Assembly: GCA_030141605.1 (NCBI GenBank)
Contig: JAQGDQ010000216.1
Span: 64,001-128,000, forward strand
Reading direction: 5' to 3'
DNA length: 64,000 nt
Source of the DNA: Tubiluchus corallicola
Taxonomy: Eukaryota > Priapulida > Priapulimorpha > Priapulimorphida > Tubiluchidae
Notes under the pieces: model-generated
Database searches by the model: none
Seen by the model: the letters and a program-made list of their open reading frames with translations, nothing else
What the model was told of the DNA's origin: nothing
Part shown: piece by piece, positions 1 through 8,412 of the stretch
Position numbering within the stretch: the first letter of the stretch is position 1
Layout: every line of letters begins with the position of its first letter
Position numbers and translations under genes: made by a program

Positions 1-183
1 TTGCCCATCCTGACCTCAACAGGTAGGGGTGCGGATATAATGCTGCCTATGGCTATTCCTTCTTTTGGGGGAATGACCCTGCAAATAATTACAATGTTCA
101 CTGTTCCGGTGCTGTACTCACTCTGGAAAGAGACAGCATTGAAGTTTTCATTGAGCAATAAAAAGAGAAGCGATGAGAATTAA
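1..183 (+). CDS. CusA/CzcA-type heavy-metal efflux RND pump, C-terminal end (partial)
   Basis: Only the last 60 residues are inside the window; the gene starts upstream, so the first TTG is not a real start. The piece shows the end of an RND inner-membrane pump: a conserved stretch around PILTSTGRGADIMLPMAIP, then a glycine-rich turn and a last membrane helix ending in PVLYSLWKE. Such pumps export Cu+/Ag+ or Zn2+/Co2+/Cd2+ by proton antiport through a tripartite complex. Its stop overlaps the start of the TolC-like gene by 11 bases and the adaptor follows, so the order is pump-channel-adaptor in one operon. The metal specificity cannot be read from this fragment. Confidence 0.8.
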   Translation: MPILTSTGRGADIMLPMAIPSFGGMTLQIITMFTVPVLYSLWKETALKFSLSNKKRSDEN

Positions 184-1411
184 ATATAGAATAAGCATAT
201 TGCTTTTGTCCCTGTCTGCAATAGTTGTAAATGGGCAGTCTGTTGATAGCTTGTTGCAGTTGGCTTTTGAGAATAATCCGGAGCTAAGGGCACTGCAGCT
301 GGAGTATGAAGCTGCACTTCAAGGAGGTGCACAGGTAAGCCAGCTACCCGATCCTACAGTTGGTGTGGGAATCCCGATTCTACGACCTGAAACTCGCCTG
401 GGCAGCCAGGTTCTCGGTATTTCGGCGAGCCAGATGTTTCCGTGGTTTGGCACACTGAAGGCAAAGGAGGATATAGTTCTTACAATGGCAAAGGCGAAAT
501 ATGAGAGAGTAGCGGCAGTTAGATTAGATCTTATTTATCGGGTTAAAGATGCCTGTTACAACCTCTACCTGCTTGATGTGAAACAGGGTATATTTCGGGA
601 GAATATTCGAATATTTGAGGCTCTTGAAAAGGTGTCGCTTGCCAAAGTAGAGAGTGGAAAAGCTATAGCTTCCGATGTGCTCAGTGTTCAAATAAAAGTT
701 GAAGAGTTTAAAAAGCGACTGGAGGTGCTGGAGGAGCAGAAGCAGGTCTTCAATGCCCATATCATTGAAGAGATAAATGGTTCTTTTGGCGACACAATAA
801 CGATTACCGACACGTTGGTAGCACCGGCTGAGATTCAATATGACCTGAGTGAATACCGCCGGAAGATTCAGGATTTTCATCCATTAATCAGGCAGATAGA
901 GTGGAAGATTGAGGCTTCAAATAAAGAGATTGATTTAAACAGTCTTTCAGGAAAGCCAACGCTTGGAGTGGGGCTTGATTATAGTATTGTAAGCAGAAGA
1001 ACAGATGCTTCGCCTGCTGATAACGGACGGGATATTCTTATTCCCAAAGTAATGATCTCAATACCGGTATATCGCAAAAAATATACGGCCAAGAGTGAGG
1101 AAGAGCGACTGAAGCAGGAAGCGCTCATCCTTCAAAAAGAGCAGGTGGAAAATAGAATGATAAGGCTTATTCAGAGCTACGGTGCGGAGCATCAGAGCGC
1201 TTTACTGATGTATGAACTGGCAAATAGCCAGCTCGTAATATCCCGCACCTCTTTTGATATTTTACTTGCTGAATATAGCGGCAAAGGAGGCCGCTTTGAC
1301 GAGTTGATGAAGCTGCAGAGTGATATAGTAAAGTATGAGTTAGAGATAGCCAAAGCTATAGTTCAGACACATTTGGCAAAGATTAAGATTGACAGGTTGA
1401 GCGATTTTTAA
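173..1411 (+). CDS. TolC-family outer-membrane efflux channel (CusC/CzcC-like)
   Basis: The 412-residue protein has a Sec signal peptide (about residues 1-22, ending VNGQS). Two long alpha-helical coiled-coil regions follow, as expected for the outer-membrane-factor fold (OEP domains), including a conserved N-terminal motif NPELRALQLEYEAA. It would form the outer-membrane exit duct of the metal efflux complex. The ATG at 173 overlaps the pump stop codon, which implies translational coupling, and the adaptor starts 3 bases after its stop. The length is normal for the family. Substrate assignment rests only on the neighbours. Confidence 0.88.
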   Translation: MRIKYRISILLLSLSAIVVNGQSVDSLLQLAFENNPELRALQLEYEAALQGGAQVSQLPDPTVGVGIPILRPETRLGSQVLGISASQMFPWFGTLKAKEDIVLTMAKAKYERVAAVRLDLIYRVKDACYNLYLLDVKQGIFRENIRIFEALEKVSLAKVESGKAIASDVLSVQIKVEEFKKRLEVLEEQKQVFNAHIIEEINGSFGDTITITDTLVAPAEIQYDLSEYRRKIQDFHPLIRQIEWKIEASNKEIDLNSLSGKPTLGVGLDYSIVSRRTDASPADNGRDILIPKVMISIPVYRKKYTAKSEEERLKQEALILQKEQVENRMIRLIQSYGAEHQSALLMYELANSQLVISRTSFDILLAEYSGKGGRFDELMKLQSDIVKYELEIAKAIVQTHLAKIKIDRLSDF

Positions 1412-1414
1412 AAT

Positions 1415-3196
1415 ATGTATGTAATGATGAAAAGATACAGAGTATATATTGTTGCGGTTCTCGCCCTGGCAGCAGGATTATTGTTAGGCCGGGTGCTTTT
1501 TAAGGGGAGAAGTAAGCCGGTTGCAGATGGGCACAGCCACCATGCACCCCATGCAGAAGAGCAGGTGTGGATCTGCTCTATGCATCCCCAGATCAGGCAG
1601 AACGAACCGGGTGATTGCCCGATTTGTGGTATGGATCTGATTCCGGCAAACCTTACAGATAGTTCTTCGGGTACACATGGGCTTCAAATGACACAGGAGG
1701 CCATGAGCTTAGCTAATATTCAGACAACAGTAGTAGGAGAAAGCTCGTTGGTAAGCAGCCGGATTTTAAGTCTTAATGGAATAATACAGGCTGATGAAAC
1801 CAAAGCCTCAAGCCTTGTTACCCATATTCCAGGCAGAATAGAAAAACTGTACGTCAGTTTCACAGGGGAAGAGATAAGTAAAGGGCAAAAGATAGCAGAG
1901 GTTTACTCTCCCGAGTTAATCACCGCCCAGAGAGAACTGATAGAAGCCCGGAAACTTGTGGATGTAAACCCGGAGCTACTCAGTGCAGCCAAGAGCAAAC
2001 TAAAATACTGGAGAATTGATAACCGACTTATTGATGAAGTTTTGAGCTCTGGCACCATTCGGGAAACTTTCAATATCTATGCCGGCCATTCGGGTATTGT
2101 TTTGCAAAAGAGGGTATCTGTCGGGGACTACTTGTCCACAGGCGAGGTGCTTTTTGATGTTCAGAGCCTGGACAGTGTATGGGCTTTATTGGATGTGTAT
2201 GAGGATGACTTGCCAAAGATAAGGATAGGCAGCAGGATTGAGTTTGCAACACCCTCTATTCCAAATAGAACGTTTAGGGCAAGCATCACTTTTATATATC
2301 CTATAATCAATTCACGGACCAGAGTAGCTACAATAAGGGCAGAGGTGAATAATACAGATAAGAGGTTAAAGCCCGAAATGTTTATTTATGGCAAGTTGAA
2401 TACCACACAGGACACAGGTAGTTTAATTATTCCCAGGACAGCGGTGTTGTGGACAGGGCGGCGGTCGGTAGCTTATGTGAAGGTTCCAGGCACAGATATT
2501 CCCTCTTTTGAGTACCGCGAGGTTGAACTGGGAGAGAGTACGGGTAGTGGGTATACCGTTTTAAGTGGGTTAAGCCTGGGTGATGAGGTAGTAACAAACG
2601 GCGCTTTTGTTATAGATGCTTCAGCACAACTCAATAATCAGGCAAGTATGATGAACAGGGGTGTAGTTGTAAAAAATGCCAGTCATTCAGAGTCCCTCCC
2701 TGATTATACTGATGTTACTCCTGCCGTGTTTAAAAGCCAGTTGAGTATGGTAACAGACGGTTACTTGCAGCTTAAGGATGCCCTGGTTGCTACCGATCAT
2801 AAAGAGGCAAAGCAGGCTGCTGGTAGGACGACTACTGAGCTTAATAAAGTTGATATGGCATTGGTAAAAGGGGATGCACATGTTTACTGGATGGAGCAGT
2901 TAAAAGCGCTGAAAGCTCACGGAAACAGGATTGCTGCTACAGACGACGTTGAGGAGCAGAGAAGACAGTTTGATTTTTTTTCACAAGCTTTGATAAAAGC
3001 GGTAAAAGTTTTCGGTATACCCGAAGGTACACTATATGTACAGCACTGTCCAATGGTAAACAACGATAACGGTGCAGGCTGGATTAGCAAGGAGGAGAAG
3101 GTGCAAAATCCATATTTCGGAGATAAGATGTTGACTTGTGGTATGGTGCAAGATACTATTGACCAACACTATAAGAATCGATCAACGCAGAAGTAG
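1415..3196 (+). CDS. RND efflux periplasmic adaptor (CusB-like) with heavy-metal-binding and C-terminal extra domain
   Basis: The 593-residue membrane-fusion protein has an N-terminal hydrophobic anchor (about residues 8-28) and a His-rich stretch (HSHHAPHAEE). A heavy-metal-binding domain follows with the motifs CSMHP and CPICGMDL (about residues 53-78). The middle is the barrel-sandwich/beta-barrel adaptor core. The C-terminal roughly 170 residues resemble the DUF3347-type domain found on Bacteroidetes CusB proteins, with a conserved YVQHCPMVN...WIS pattern. It would link the pump to the TolC-like channel and may pass metal to the pump. It is the last gene of the operon; a strong hairpin follows at 3267. 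The metal-binding domain points to Cu/Ag, but Zn/Co cannot be excluded. Confidence 0.88.
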   Translation: MYVMMKRYRVYIVAVLALAAGLLLGRVLFKGRSKPVADGHSHHAPHAEEQVWICSMHPQIRQNEPGDCPICGMDLIPANLTDSSSGTHGLQMTQEAMSLANIQTTVVGESSLVSSRILSLNGIIQADETKASSLVTHIPGRIEKLYVSFTGEEISKGQKIAEVYSPELITAQRELIEARKLVDVNPELLSAAKSKLKYWRIDNRLIDEVLSSGTIRETFNIYAGHSGIVLQKRVSVGDYLSTGEVLFDVQSLDSVWALLDVYEDDLPKIRIGSRIEFATPSIPNRTFRASITFIYPIINSRTRVATIRAEVNNTDKRLKPEMFIYGKLNTTQDTGSLIIPRTAVLWTGRRSVAYVKVPGTDIPSFEYREVELGESTGSGYTVLSGLSLGDEVVTNGAFVIDASAQLNNQASMMNRGVVVKNASHSESLPDYTDVTPAVFKSQLSMVTDGYLQLKDALVATDHKEAKQAAGRTTTELNKVDMALVKGDAHVYWMEQLKALKAHGNRIAATDDVEEQRRQFDFFSQALIKAVKVFGIPEGTLYVQHCPMVNNDNGAGWISKEEKVQNPYFGDKMLTCGMVQDTIDQHYKNRSTQK

Positions 3197-3266
3197 CCGA
3201 GCGGGTAGTGGCTTAAAGTATACATATGAGGGCCACTGTAATCACAGTTTGTCTTACGGGAAGCGC

Positions 3267-3299
3267 GCCCATAATCATTACCGGATGATGATTATGGGC
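3267..3299 (+). terminator. Hairpin terminator after the metal-efflux operon
   Basis: A 12-bp perfect stem (GCCCATAATCAT / ATGATTATGGGC) with a 9-base loop lies 70 bases after the adaptor stop. Only a short T run (TTT) follows, so it may be a weak intrinsic terminator. The rest of the 321-base gap to the next gene is AT-rich and I see nothing else in it. Confidence 0.5.
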
Positions 3300-3517
3300 T
3301 TTAAACGGTAGCTCTGGATATCGGTAATGCCTTGTTTAAATGTGGGGAGGGTGATGTTTTAGTTTTTTTTATTGCTGCCAATGTTTTCGCTGACAAAAGC
3401 TTTATTGCATTTTTTTAACAAAATTTAGCATATATAGCTTTTGTAAGTGTTGGGAAACAGTGTATTATTGTTAAAAATGATAGTATGTTTTATTTTAATT
3501 TTAAAAGATTACAGATT

Positions 3518-3955
3518 ATGAAAAAACAGGTTTGGGCTTTGATACTAGTTGGTTTTTTTATGTTATTGACAACCGGTGTGTACGCACAGAGCAAATGTAG
3601 CAAGCATAGTAAGTGCAGTAAGAAAGAGAGTGCAACAGCTAGCAGCTGTGACAGCAAAGGTTCTGCTACTGTTAATTTGCTGAAGACAGGTGAGTCAACC
3701 ACTATTTCGGTAAAAGGGAATTGTGGTATGTGTGAGAAGAAGATAGAGAGTTCGGCAAAGTCTGTTCCCGGTGTGAAGTCTGCTGACTGGGATAAGAGTA
3801 CAAAAAGCCTGCTGCTTGTTGCAAGCAGCGATGTTGATTTAAGCAAAGTGCATGGCGCTATCTCCCATGCGGGATATGCCACCGGAGAGAAGGATGCCTG
3901 CCCCAAGGCCTATGCTGCTCTTCCCGGGTGCTGCAAGTATGCGTCGAAGGAGTAG
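3518..3955 (+). CDS. Secreted heavy-metal-associated (HMA) domain protein
   Basis: I start at the ATG at 3518 because it gives a clean 24-residue signal peptide (MKKQVWALILV...GVYAQ). An earlier in-frame start at 3485 would add a polar leader. The mature part begins with a Cys/Lys-rich linker (repeated KCSKHSK-like units). One HMA fold follows, with the metal site GNCGMCEKKIE, the hallmark GVKSADWD strand and HAGY near the end. Two more cysteine groups (DACP, GCCKY) sit at the C-terminus. It is probably a periplasmic copper chaperone or sponge serving the upstream efflux system. A 321-base gap and a hairpin suggest its own promoter. Confidence 0.8.
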   Translation: MKKQVWALILVGFFMLLTTGVYAQSKCSKHSKCSKKESATASSCDSKGSATVNLLKTGESTTISVKGNCGMCEKKIESSAKSVPGVKSADWDKSTKSLLLVASSDVDLSKVHGAISHAGYATGEKDACPKAYAALPGCCKYASKE

Positions 3956-4044
3956 CGTGGTGCTTTAAGTAGAAGCTCCGGGAGAGGGGGAGGTTGTTAT
4001 TGCCTGATCACACCTGTGTGTGTTAAGAGGTTGACTGTTTGTGG

Positions 4045-5070
4045 CTAGAATAGTGTTTGTGCTTCCCCTCCCGCTTTAAACCGCCCCAGATGCTGGTATG
4101 CATGGTTTGTAGCTTCTCTTCCGCGGGGAGTTCTTTTCAGGAACCCCTCTTTTATAAGAAATGGCTCGTACACCTCCTCTATGGTGCCAGGATCTTCCCC
4201 TACAGCAGTAGCTATTGTTGTTATTCCAACAGGACCTCCACTAAATTTGTCAATGATGGTGGAGAGGATTTTATTGTCCATCTCATCCAGTCCGTGTTTG
4301 TCAATATTGAGAGACTCAAGAGAAGATCTTGTGATGCCAATATCAATGTTGCCGTCACTTTTTACCATTGCAAAGTCTCTTACCCTTCTTAGCAGGGCAT
4401 TTACAATTCTAGGAGTTCCTCTGCTTCTGGTTGCAATCTCAACAGCGGCTTCGTCGGAGATATGAACACCCAGTATGCCGGCTGACCTTTTTACTATCTT
4501 TGTTAGTATTACACTATCGTAATACTCCAGGTGGCAGTTGATTCCAAATCTGGCTCTGAGAGGACTGGTTAACAGCCCGGAGCGTGTAGTTGCACCTATC
4601 AGTGTGAACGGGTTTATTTCCAGTTGTATTGAGCGAGCACTTGCTCCTTTGTCAATGATTATATCTATATGGTAGTCCTCCATCGCGGAGTAGAGATACT
4701 CCTCTACAATCGGGCTTAGCCTGTGTATCTCGTCAATAAATAGGACATCGTTATTATCCAGGTTTGTAAGCACTCCTGCCAGGTCTCCGGGTTTGTCCAA
4801 AACGGGACCTGATGTGAGTTTCAGGTTAACGCCCAACTCACTTGCGAGTATGTTTGACAGAGTGGTTTTTCCTAAGCCGGGAGGGCCGTGCAGTAGAACA
4901 TGGTCGAGGGCTTCCCCCCTCATTATAGCAGCTCTTACAAAGACTTGCAGGTTGGAGACAGTTTTTGCCTGACCCTCAAAGTCATTGAAGTTTAAAGGCC
5001 TGAGTCTTTTGTCAAACTCCTGCTCTGTGTCTGAAAGGCCTCCCCCTCTAAGGTCAAAAGATATATTCAT
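4045..5070 (-). CDS. ruvB: Holliday junction branch migration ATPase RuvB
   Basis: The 341-residue protein has the usual RuvB length. Walker A is [10 protein letters not shown] (residues 61-70) and Walker B is LFIDEIHR. The sensor regions GATTRSGLL and [12 protein letters not shown] are present, followed by the C-terminal winged helix ([21 protein letters not shown]) and RTPRGR. RuvB hexamers drive branch migration with RuvA during recombinational repair. It is a lone gene facing away from the tRNA-Leu, so the two promoters share the roughly 70-base gap 5071-5143. Confidence 0.97.
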   Translation of the reverse strand: MNISFDLRGGGLSDTEQEFDKRLRPLNFNDFEGQAKTVSNLQVFVRAAIMRGEALDHVLLHGPPGLGKTTLSNILASELGVNLKLTSGPVLDKPGDLAGVLTNLDNNDVLFIDEIHRLSPIVEEYLYSAMEDYHIDIIIDKGASARSIQLEINPFTLIGATTRSGLLTSPLRARFGINCHLEYYDSVILTKIVKRSAGILGVHISDEAAVEIATRSRGTPRIVNALLRRVRDFAMVKSDGNIDIGITRSSLESLNIDKHGLDEMDNKILSTIIDKFSGGPVGITTIATAVGEDPGTIEEVYEPFLIKEGFLKRTPRGREATNHAYQHLGRFKAGGEAQTLF

Positions 5071-5143
5071 AACAAAGATTTACTTTGTCATGCAAAGTTA
5101 GTTTTTTTGATTTATATTTGTGCCTCGCACGAAGAGCTGTATT

Positions 5144-5227
5144 GCCCGGATGGCGGAATTGGTAGACGCGCTGGATTCAAAATCCAGTTCTGGCAACAGA
5201 GTGTGGGTTCGATTCCCACTCCGGGTA
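5144..5227 (+). tRNA. tRNA-Leu (anticodon CAA)
   Basis: The 84-base class II tRNA has acceptor GCCCGGA/TCCGGGT and a D-arm region TGGCGGAATTGGTAGAC. The anticodon stem is CTGGA/TCCAG with loop TTCAAAA, giving anticodon CAA. A long variable arm follows, then the T arm GTGGGTTCGATTCCCAC. The discriminator base is A and CCA is not encoded. A TATATTTG box at 5113-5120 fits the Bacteroidetes -7 consensus TAnnTTTG about 25 bases upstream. The DNA just after the tRNA is a patchwork of gene fragments. Confidence 0.95.
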
Positions 5228-5328
5228 CGAATAATCGAAGGGCTATAAATTTCCTTTCGGGCAGTGGTGTTGAAATTATAAAATGCGTCAGTATTACAAT
5301 CGTACTCCCCAAGGAAGTTAGATCCTGC

Positions 5329-5451
5329 AAATACAGAAGCAGTAACGTGCAAAGGTCCGGTTTTACCTTCTTTGGTTACAATATTTATAGCTCCGTTTGG
5401 AGCCTGTACTCCGTATTCGCTAAGTTGTGCTACATCTTTATTTACAAACTT
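5329..5451 (-). pseudogene. Fragment of a SusC/RagA-type TonB receptor plug
   Basis: About 40 codons on the minus strand match the end of a SusC-type plug domain: the pattern VNKDVAQLSEYGVQAPNGAI then NIVTKEGKTG corresponds to the usual KDASATAIYGxRGANGVxxITTKxGK. It has no start, no barrel and no stop of its own, and runs into tRNA antisense sequence on one side and the dehydrogenase fragment on the other. It is a dead relic, with its junction to the dehydrogenase near 5449. Confidence 0.55.
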
Positions 5452-6102
5452 CCGAAACAAATGCCTCAACATCTATTGGCCGGACTTAACTGCTCGTGGG
5501 CAACAGTTGCCGCAGCTATTCATCTTGCCGGAAATGTCAAGGGTAAAAATGTTCTAATAACAGGTACGGGAATGCTGGGAATACTAGCTACCATGATGTG
5601 CAAAGAGGCCGGTGCCCAAAATATTCTTGTTCTAGAACAAAATGAGAAACGACTTGAATTAACAAGAATGTTTGGAGCAGATTATCTTATGCCTGCATCG
5701 TCAGATAATGAAGTAGCAAAAAAGGTAATTAAGGAATACTTCGATGAAACTGGTGTGGATTGTGTTTTAGAAATGACAGGTGCTAATAGTGCCATCGAAT
5801 TTGGCCTTGAAGCCGCGGGGATGGGAGCAACAATTGTACTGGCAGGTTCCGTTACTCCAACCGCTGATGTTGAAATCAATCCCGAACAAATGGTACGAAA
5901 ACTTATGCAAATAACGGGTACACATAACTACACTCCTGAAGATTTGGCAAAGGCCTTTGATTTTATGCAACTTGCCCATAATAAATACCCTGTTGGTCTT
6001 TGATTTGACGAGGAGGTCTTTGATTTGAATACACTAGATAAAGCAGTAGAGCAAGCTTTAAGGAGTTCTAAGCATCGTATTGTAGTTAAACTTGATTCAT
6101 AG
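5449..6102 (+). pseudogene. Zinc-type alcohol dehydrogenase, 5'-truncated and interrupted
   Basis: The open stretch from about LPKQMPQHLL is the NAD(P)-binding half of a medium-chain dehydrogenase: GTGMLGILATMMCKEAGA is the Rossmann glycine motif, followed by DCVLEMTGANSAIEFG and a GSV...EINPEQMVRK stretch. The catalytic zinc-binding N-terminal half is missing; upstream it runs straight into a SusC fragment and antisense tRNA. A TGA at 6001-6003 interrupts it. The same frame then continues with FDLNTLDKAVEQALRSSKHR to a TAG at 6100-6102, which looks like the true C-terminus. The N-terminal pattern NCSWATVAAA resembles the phosphonate-catabolism-associated alcohol dehydrogenases (TIGR03366-like), from memory only. 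Not functional. Confidence 0.7.
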
Positions 6103-6185
6103 TTTATTTGCTTACTCCGATATTCTTGTAAAATACACGATTTAAATGTAGTCTTTGGTAGTATTTTGAGTGCGAGGAATCCTGT

Positions 6186-6420
6186 TTATTGGTTCTTATT
6201 CTTGTAAGAAGTATAAGCTAGAGAGATTCTTTCTAAGATTTTTTGTTGTAGTTTCTTTTCAAGCTCGTTGTCATATTGTAAAAAGTCTAAAAAGGGGAGG
6301 GGAATGCAAGATGTGTTTATGTGGAACATAAACTCTTGTGTCTGCCGACAGCTGATGAATAACTGCATACCCCTTGGTATAGAATTAAGGTATCCCAAAT
6401 CTTCAACAAATTGATTCCAT
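6186..6420 (-). pseudogene. Unidentified coding remnant next to the IS110 element
   Basis: An open frame on the minus strand reads from WNQFVEDLGYLNSIPRG to a helical C-terminal end (ELEKKLQQKILERISLAYTS). It has no convincing start and its upstream side is cut exactly at the inverted repeat that borders the IS110 element (6421). I do not recognise the family. It may be the C-terminal part of a gene split by the insertion, but no matching part was seen on the other side of the element. The gap 6103-6185 holds nothing recognisable. Confidence 0.25.
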
Positions 6421-6790
6421 TTCAGCTAACAGGCAAAAGACTACCGCATAAAAGCAACAAATGAAAGAGCAAGAGTTTTTATAGGATTGGTTCATTTTGA
6501 ATGAATACACCTTTCTAATTCTTCCAAAGGTAAATTCATTACAAAATAGCGGTAAAAACCCATGCCATTTCATTTGCCTCCAACACACTTTCCATTTATA
6601 TACTCTATTAAAAACCAAATGTAATTGATGTTTTTTTGCAACGTAATCAAAATCATCAGCAAAGTAAGCCTCGTATATTTTTCAAACAAAAGTGTTCGGC
6701 ATAAACGCACATTCCTGCGCTAAAGGCAATTTATTCCACTTCCTTTTGTTTGAAGAATACACTCACGCCGAAAGGTGCTTAAGGTTTTGA

Positions 6791-7789
6791 TTAAGAGATA
6801 CTCTTGACTTCCCTTTTATTAGTTCCCCTTGGATCATTGCAAATATGGTTTATATCATATGGTTTTCTACTTTGAATACCATAAACAATCCTTAACATTT
6901 TATTAGACACGTTATTCATTATCAGATAATAAGGTTTACCTTCAAGTTTCTTTCTTTCAGCATATAAACTAAATTCTTTGTTATGCGCTACAGCTGTTTT
7001 TGCTCCAAGAAATAGCAATGATTTTAATTTTTTATCAGCCATATGACTTGTTTTTGGTTTTAATGACATCTTCCCCGATGAATTAGGGTAAGGACATAAA
7101 CCAGCATATGCCGCAGCTTTTTTGGCTGTATATATGCGCTTAAAATTTTCGGTTTTGATAATTAAGTTGTTAGCGATGATTGGGCCGATGCCTTTAATGC
7201 TGACAATGAGCCTATAGTTATCAAATAGCTCGGGATCTGCTTGGATAACTTTTTCAATCTCTGCTTCAATGAGATTAATTTCAGCGTCTAAATGGGTAAT
7301 CGTCTTTTTAAAGCTATTACGGGCAGCAATGCTTTGAAGTGGTTCCTGGGACCTTGCTTCATCACCTAAAATGAGGGATTTTCTACTTTTGGCTAATTGT
7401 TCACGCAGGGAGTAAAGACCTTTCATTTCTATAATGGATTCGGCTTTGGGTTCTACAAAACGCAGATCCTCTGCAAATCTTTCCCCGTATTTGCGGATAC
7501 GAACGGCATCAATGTCATCACTTTTTCCTCTTTGAAGTCCCATGCTGTGCTTGATACTGTAGCCTGAAGCCAGTGCGATTTTAATTTTGTATTGATAACA
7601 GAGATGTACCAATAAGTCACCATAGCTCCCGGTATGTTCCGCTACCAGGATAGCGCTTTGGGTTAATCTTTCTAAGAAGTAGCAAATACCCTTAAAGTTG
7701 TTGGGTATAACCTCTCTTTTCTCTTTGTTTCCCAAAAGATAACTAACATCAAATTTTTCCTTTGACAGATCAATTCCATAAATTTGCAT
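6791..7789 (-). CDS. IS110-family DEDD transposase
   Basis: I choose the ATG at 7789 (MQIYGIDLSKEKFD), because the start 27 codons earlier adds sequence not typical of the family. The N-terminal RuvC-like DEDD nuclease residues are visible: D7 in YGIDLSK, E51 in AEHTGSYG and D91/D94 in KSDDIDAVRIRKYG. The C-terminal Transposase_20 part has VSIKGIGPIIA and AAYAGLCPYPNSSGK, which carries the serine typical of IS110 recombinases. The 332-residue frame is intact, so the enzyme may be active. It would cut and paste the element, guided in characterised relatives by an RNA from the non-coding end. Confidence 0.85.
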   Translation of the reverse strand: MQIYGIDLSKEKFDVSYLLGNKEKREVIPNNFKGICYFLERLTQSAILVAEHTGSYGDLLVHLCYQYKIKIALASGYSIKHSMGLQRGKSDDIDAVRIRKYGERFAEDLRFVEPKAESIIEMKGLYSLREQLAKSRKSLILGDEARSQEPLQSIAARNSFKKTITHLDAEINLIEAEIEKVIQADPELFDNYRLIVSIKGIGPIIANNLIIKTENFKRIYTAKKAAAYAGLCPYPNSSGKMSLKPKTSHMADKKLKSLLFLGAKTAVAHNKEFSLYAERKKLEGKPYYLIMNNVSNKMLRIVYGIQSRKPYDINHICNDPRGTNKREVKSIS

Positions 7790-8015
7790 AATAAATTGTA
7801 TTAATGCTTCAATTGAGTGGCTAAAATCGTTAATGGGTTCTTCCCTAAATACTCTCTGGCTTTTACTCAAAAACTTACTGTGCTTGATATAAATGATAGA
7901 TTCTCTCTATTCCGTTTCAAAAGTTAATGCAGTAAGTGAAGCTGTTTGTATAAAGGTAATTGTGGGTAAATTAATGTCTTTTACCTTTATAATCGTAAAG
8001 TAACGATTCAGTTTC
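7790..8015 (-). ncRNA. Candidate bridge RNA region upstream of the IS110 transposase
   Basis: This 226-base leader lies between the inverted repeat and the transposase start, where IS110-group elements encode their bridge RNA. It contains an 11-bp perfect stem (TATAAAGGTAA at 7949-7959, TTACCTTTATA at 7981-7991) with a 21-base loop, the right size for a target- or donor-binding loop. This is an inference from position and one hairpin; the downstream end (6440-6790) is the alternative location if the element belongs to the IS1111 group. Confidence 0.3.
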
Positions 8016-8275
8016 CTTTTGCCTGTTAGCTGAATTATAAAATCCGGTGTTTACGATTTGGGATTAAGTATGATTTTGGAAATCAAAAATATATGAGTTT
8101 AGCTGTTTGATTAAGTATACTTTTTATTTCATCAGCAATAAAAGTCCTTCGAAAAAATGTGCCCAGACGCAAAAAGTCGTTCGAAAAAGTGTATTTAAGA
8201 AGAGCAAAAAGGTAATATCTGAAGTTGACTTACAATTTCGAAATGATTTGTATAGCTCATAAATCAGATTATTTT

Positions 8276-8304
8276 GGGCTATAAATATGTATTTTATAGC
8301 TCAT
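8276..8304. promoter_or_regulatory. GGGCTATAA dyad downstream of the Fic gene
   Basis: GGGCTATAA and TTATAGCTC flank a 9-base spacer. A further half-site TATAGCTC lies at 8252-8259. The same half-sites occur twice at the Fic start (9547-9618), so the Fic gene is bracketed by one repeat type, perhaps operator sites or module borders. Confidence 0.45.
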
Positions 8305-8326
8305 GTTTCATTAAAAACATTAAAAG

Positions 8327-8377
8327 TGTCGATTGAGGTCGACAAAATAGTATTAAAAATGTCGAATCAAAACGACA
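8327..8377. promoter_or_regulatory. Two phased TGTCG-CGACA dyads
   Basis: TGTCGATTGAGGTCGACA (8327-8344) and TGTCGAATCAAAACGACA (8360-8377) are two 18-bp dyads of the same geometry, 33 bp apart (about three helical turns). They sit in the 540-base gap between the IS110 element and the end of the Fic gene. The spacing suggests a protein-binding site, but no promoter is obvious. A second weak pair (GTCCTTCGAAAAA, GTCGTTCGAAAAA) lies near 8146-8193; the rest of the gap is AT-rich with nothing else recognised. Confidence 0.4.
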
Positions 8378-8412
8378 ATATTGAAGTGTTATTCAAACTT
8401 TAGGATAACATT

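Larger units (their letters stand above)
6421..8034 (-). mobile_element. IS110-family element bounded by 19-bp inverted repeats
   Basis: TTCAGCTAACAGGCAAAAG at 6421-6439 is repeated exactly in inverted orientation at 8016-8034. The 1614-bp interval contains one DEDD transposase gene on the minus strand plus long non-coding ends (about 350 bp downstream, about 245 bp upstream). The downstream end also holds a 12-bp inverted pair (TTCAAACAAAAG near 6680 and CTTTTGTTTGAA near 6743). No clear target duplication is visible. IS110 elements normally lack long terminal inverted repeats, so the outer repeat could mark the element's end or an older host structure. Confidence 0.6.

Noticed and set aside
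5107-6003. A 298-codon gene starting before the tRNA
   Set aside because: Its first about 115 codons are read through the tRNA and the antisense of a SusC fragment; only the dehydrogenase part from about 5449 is real coding sequence.
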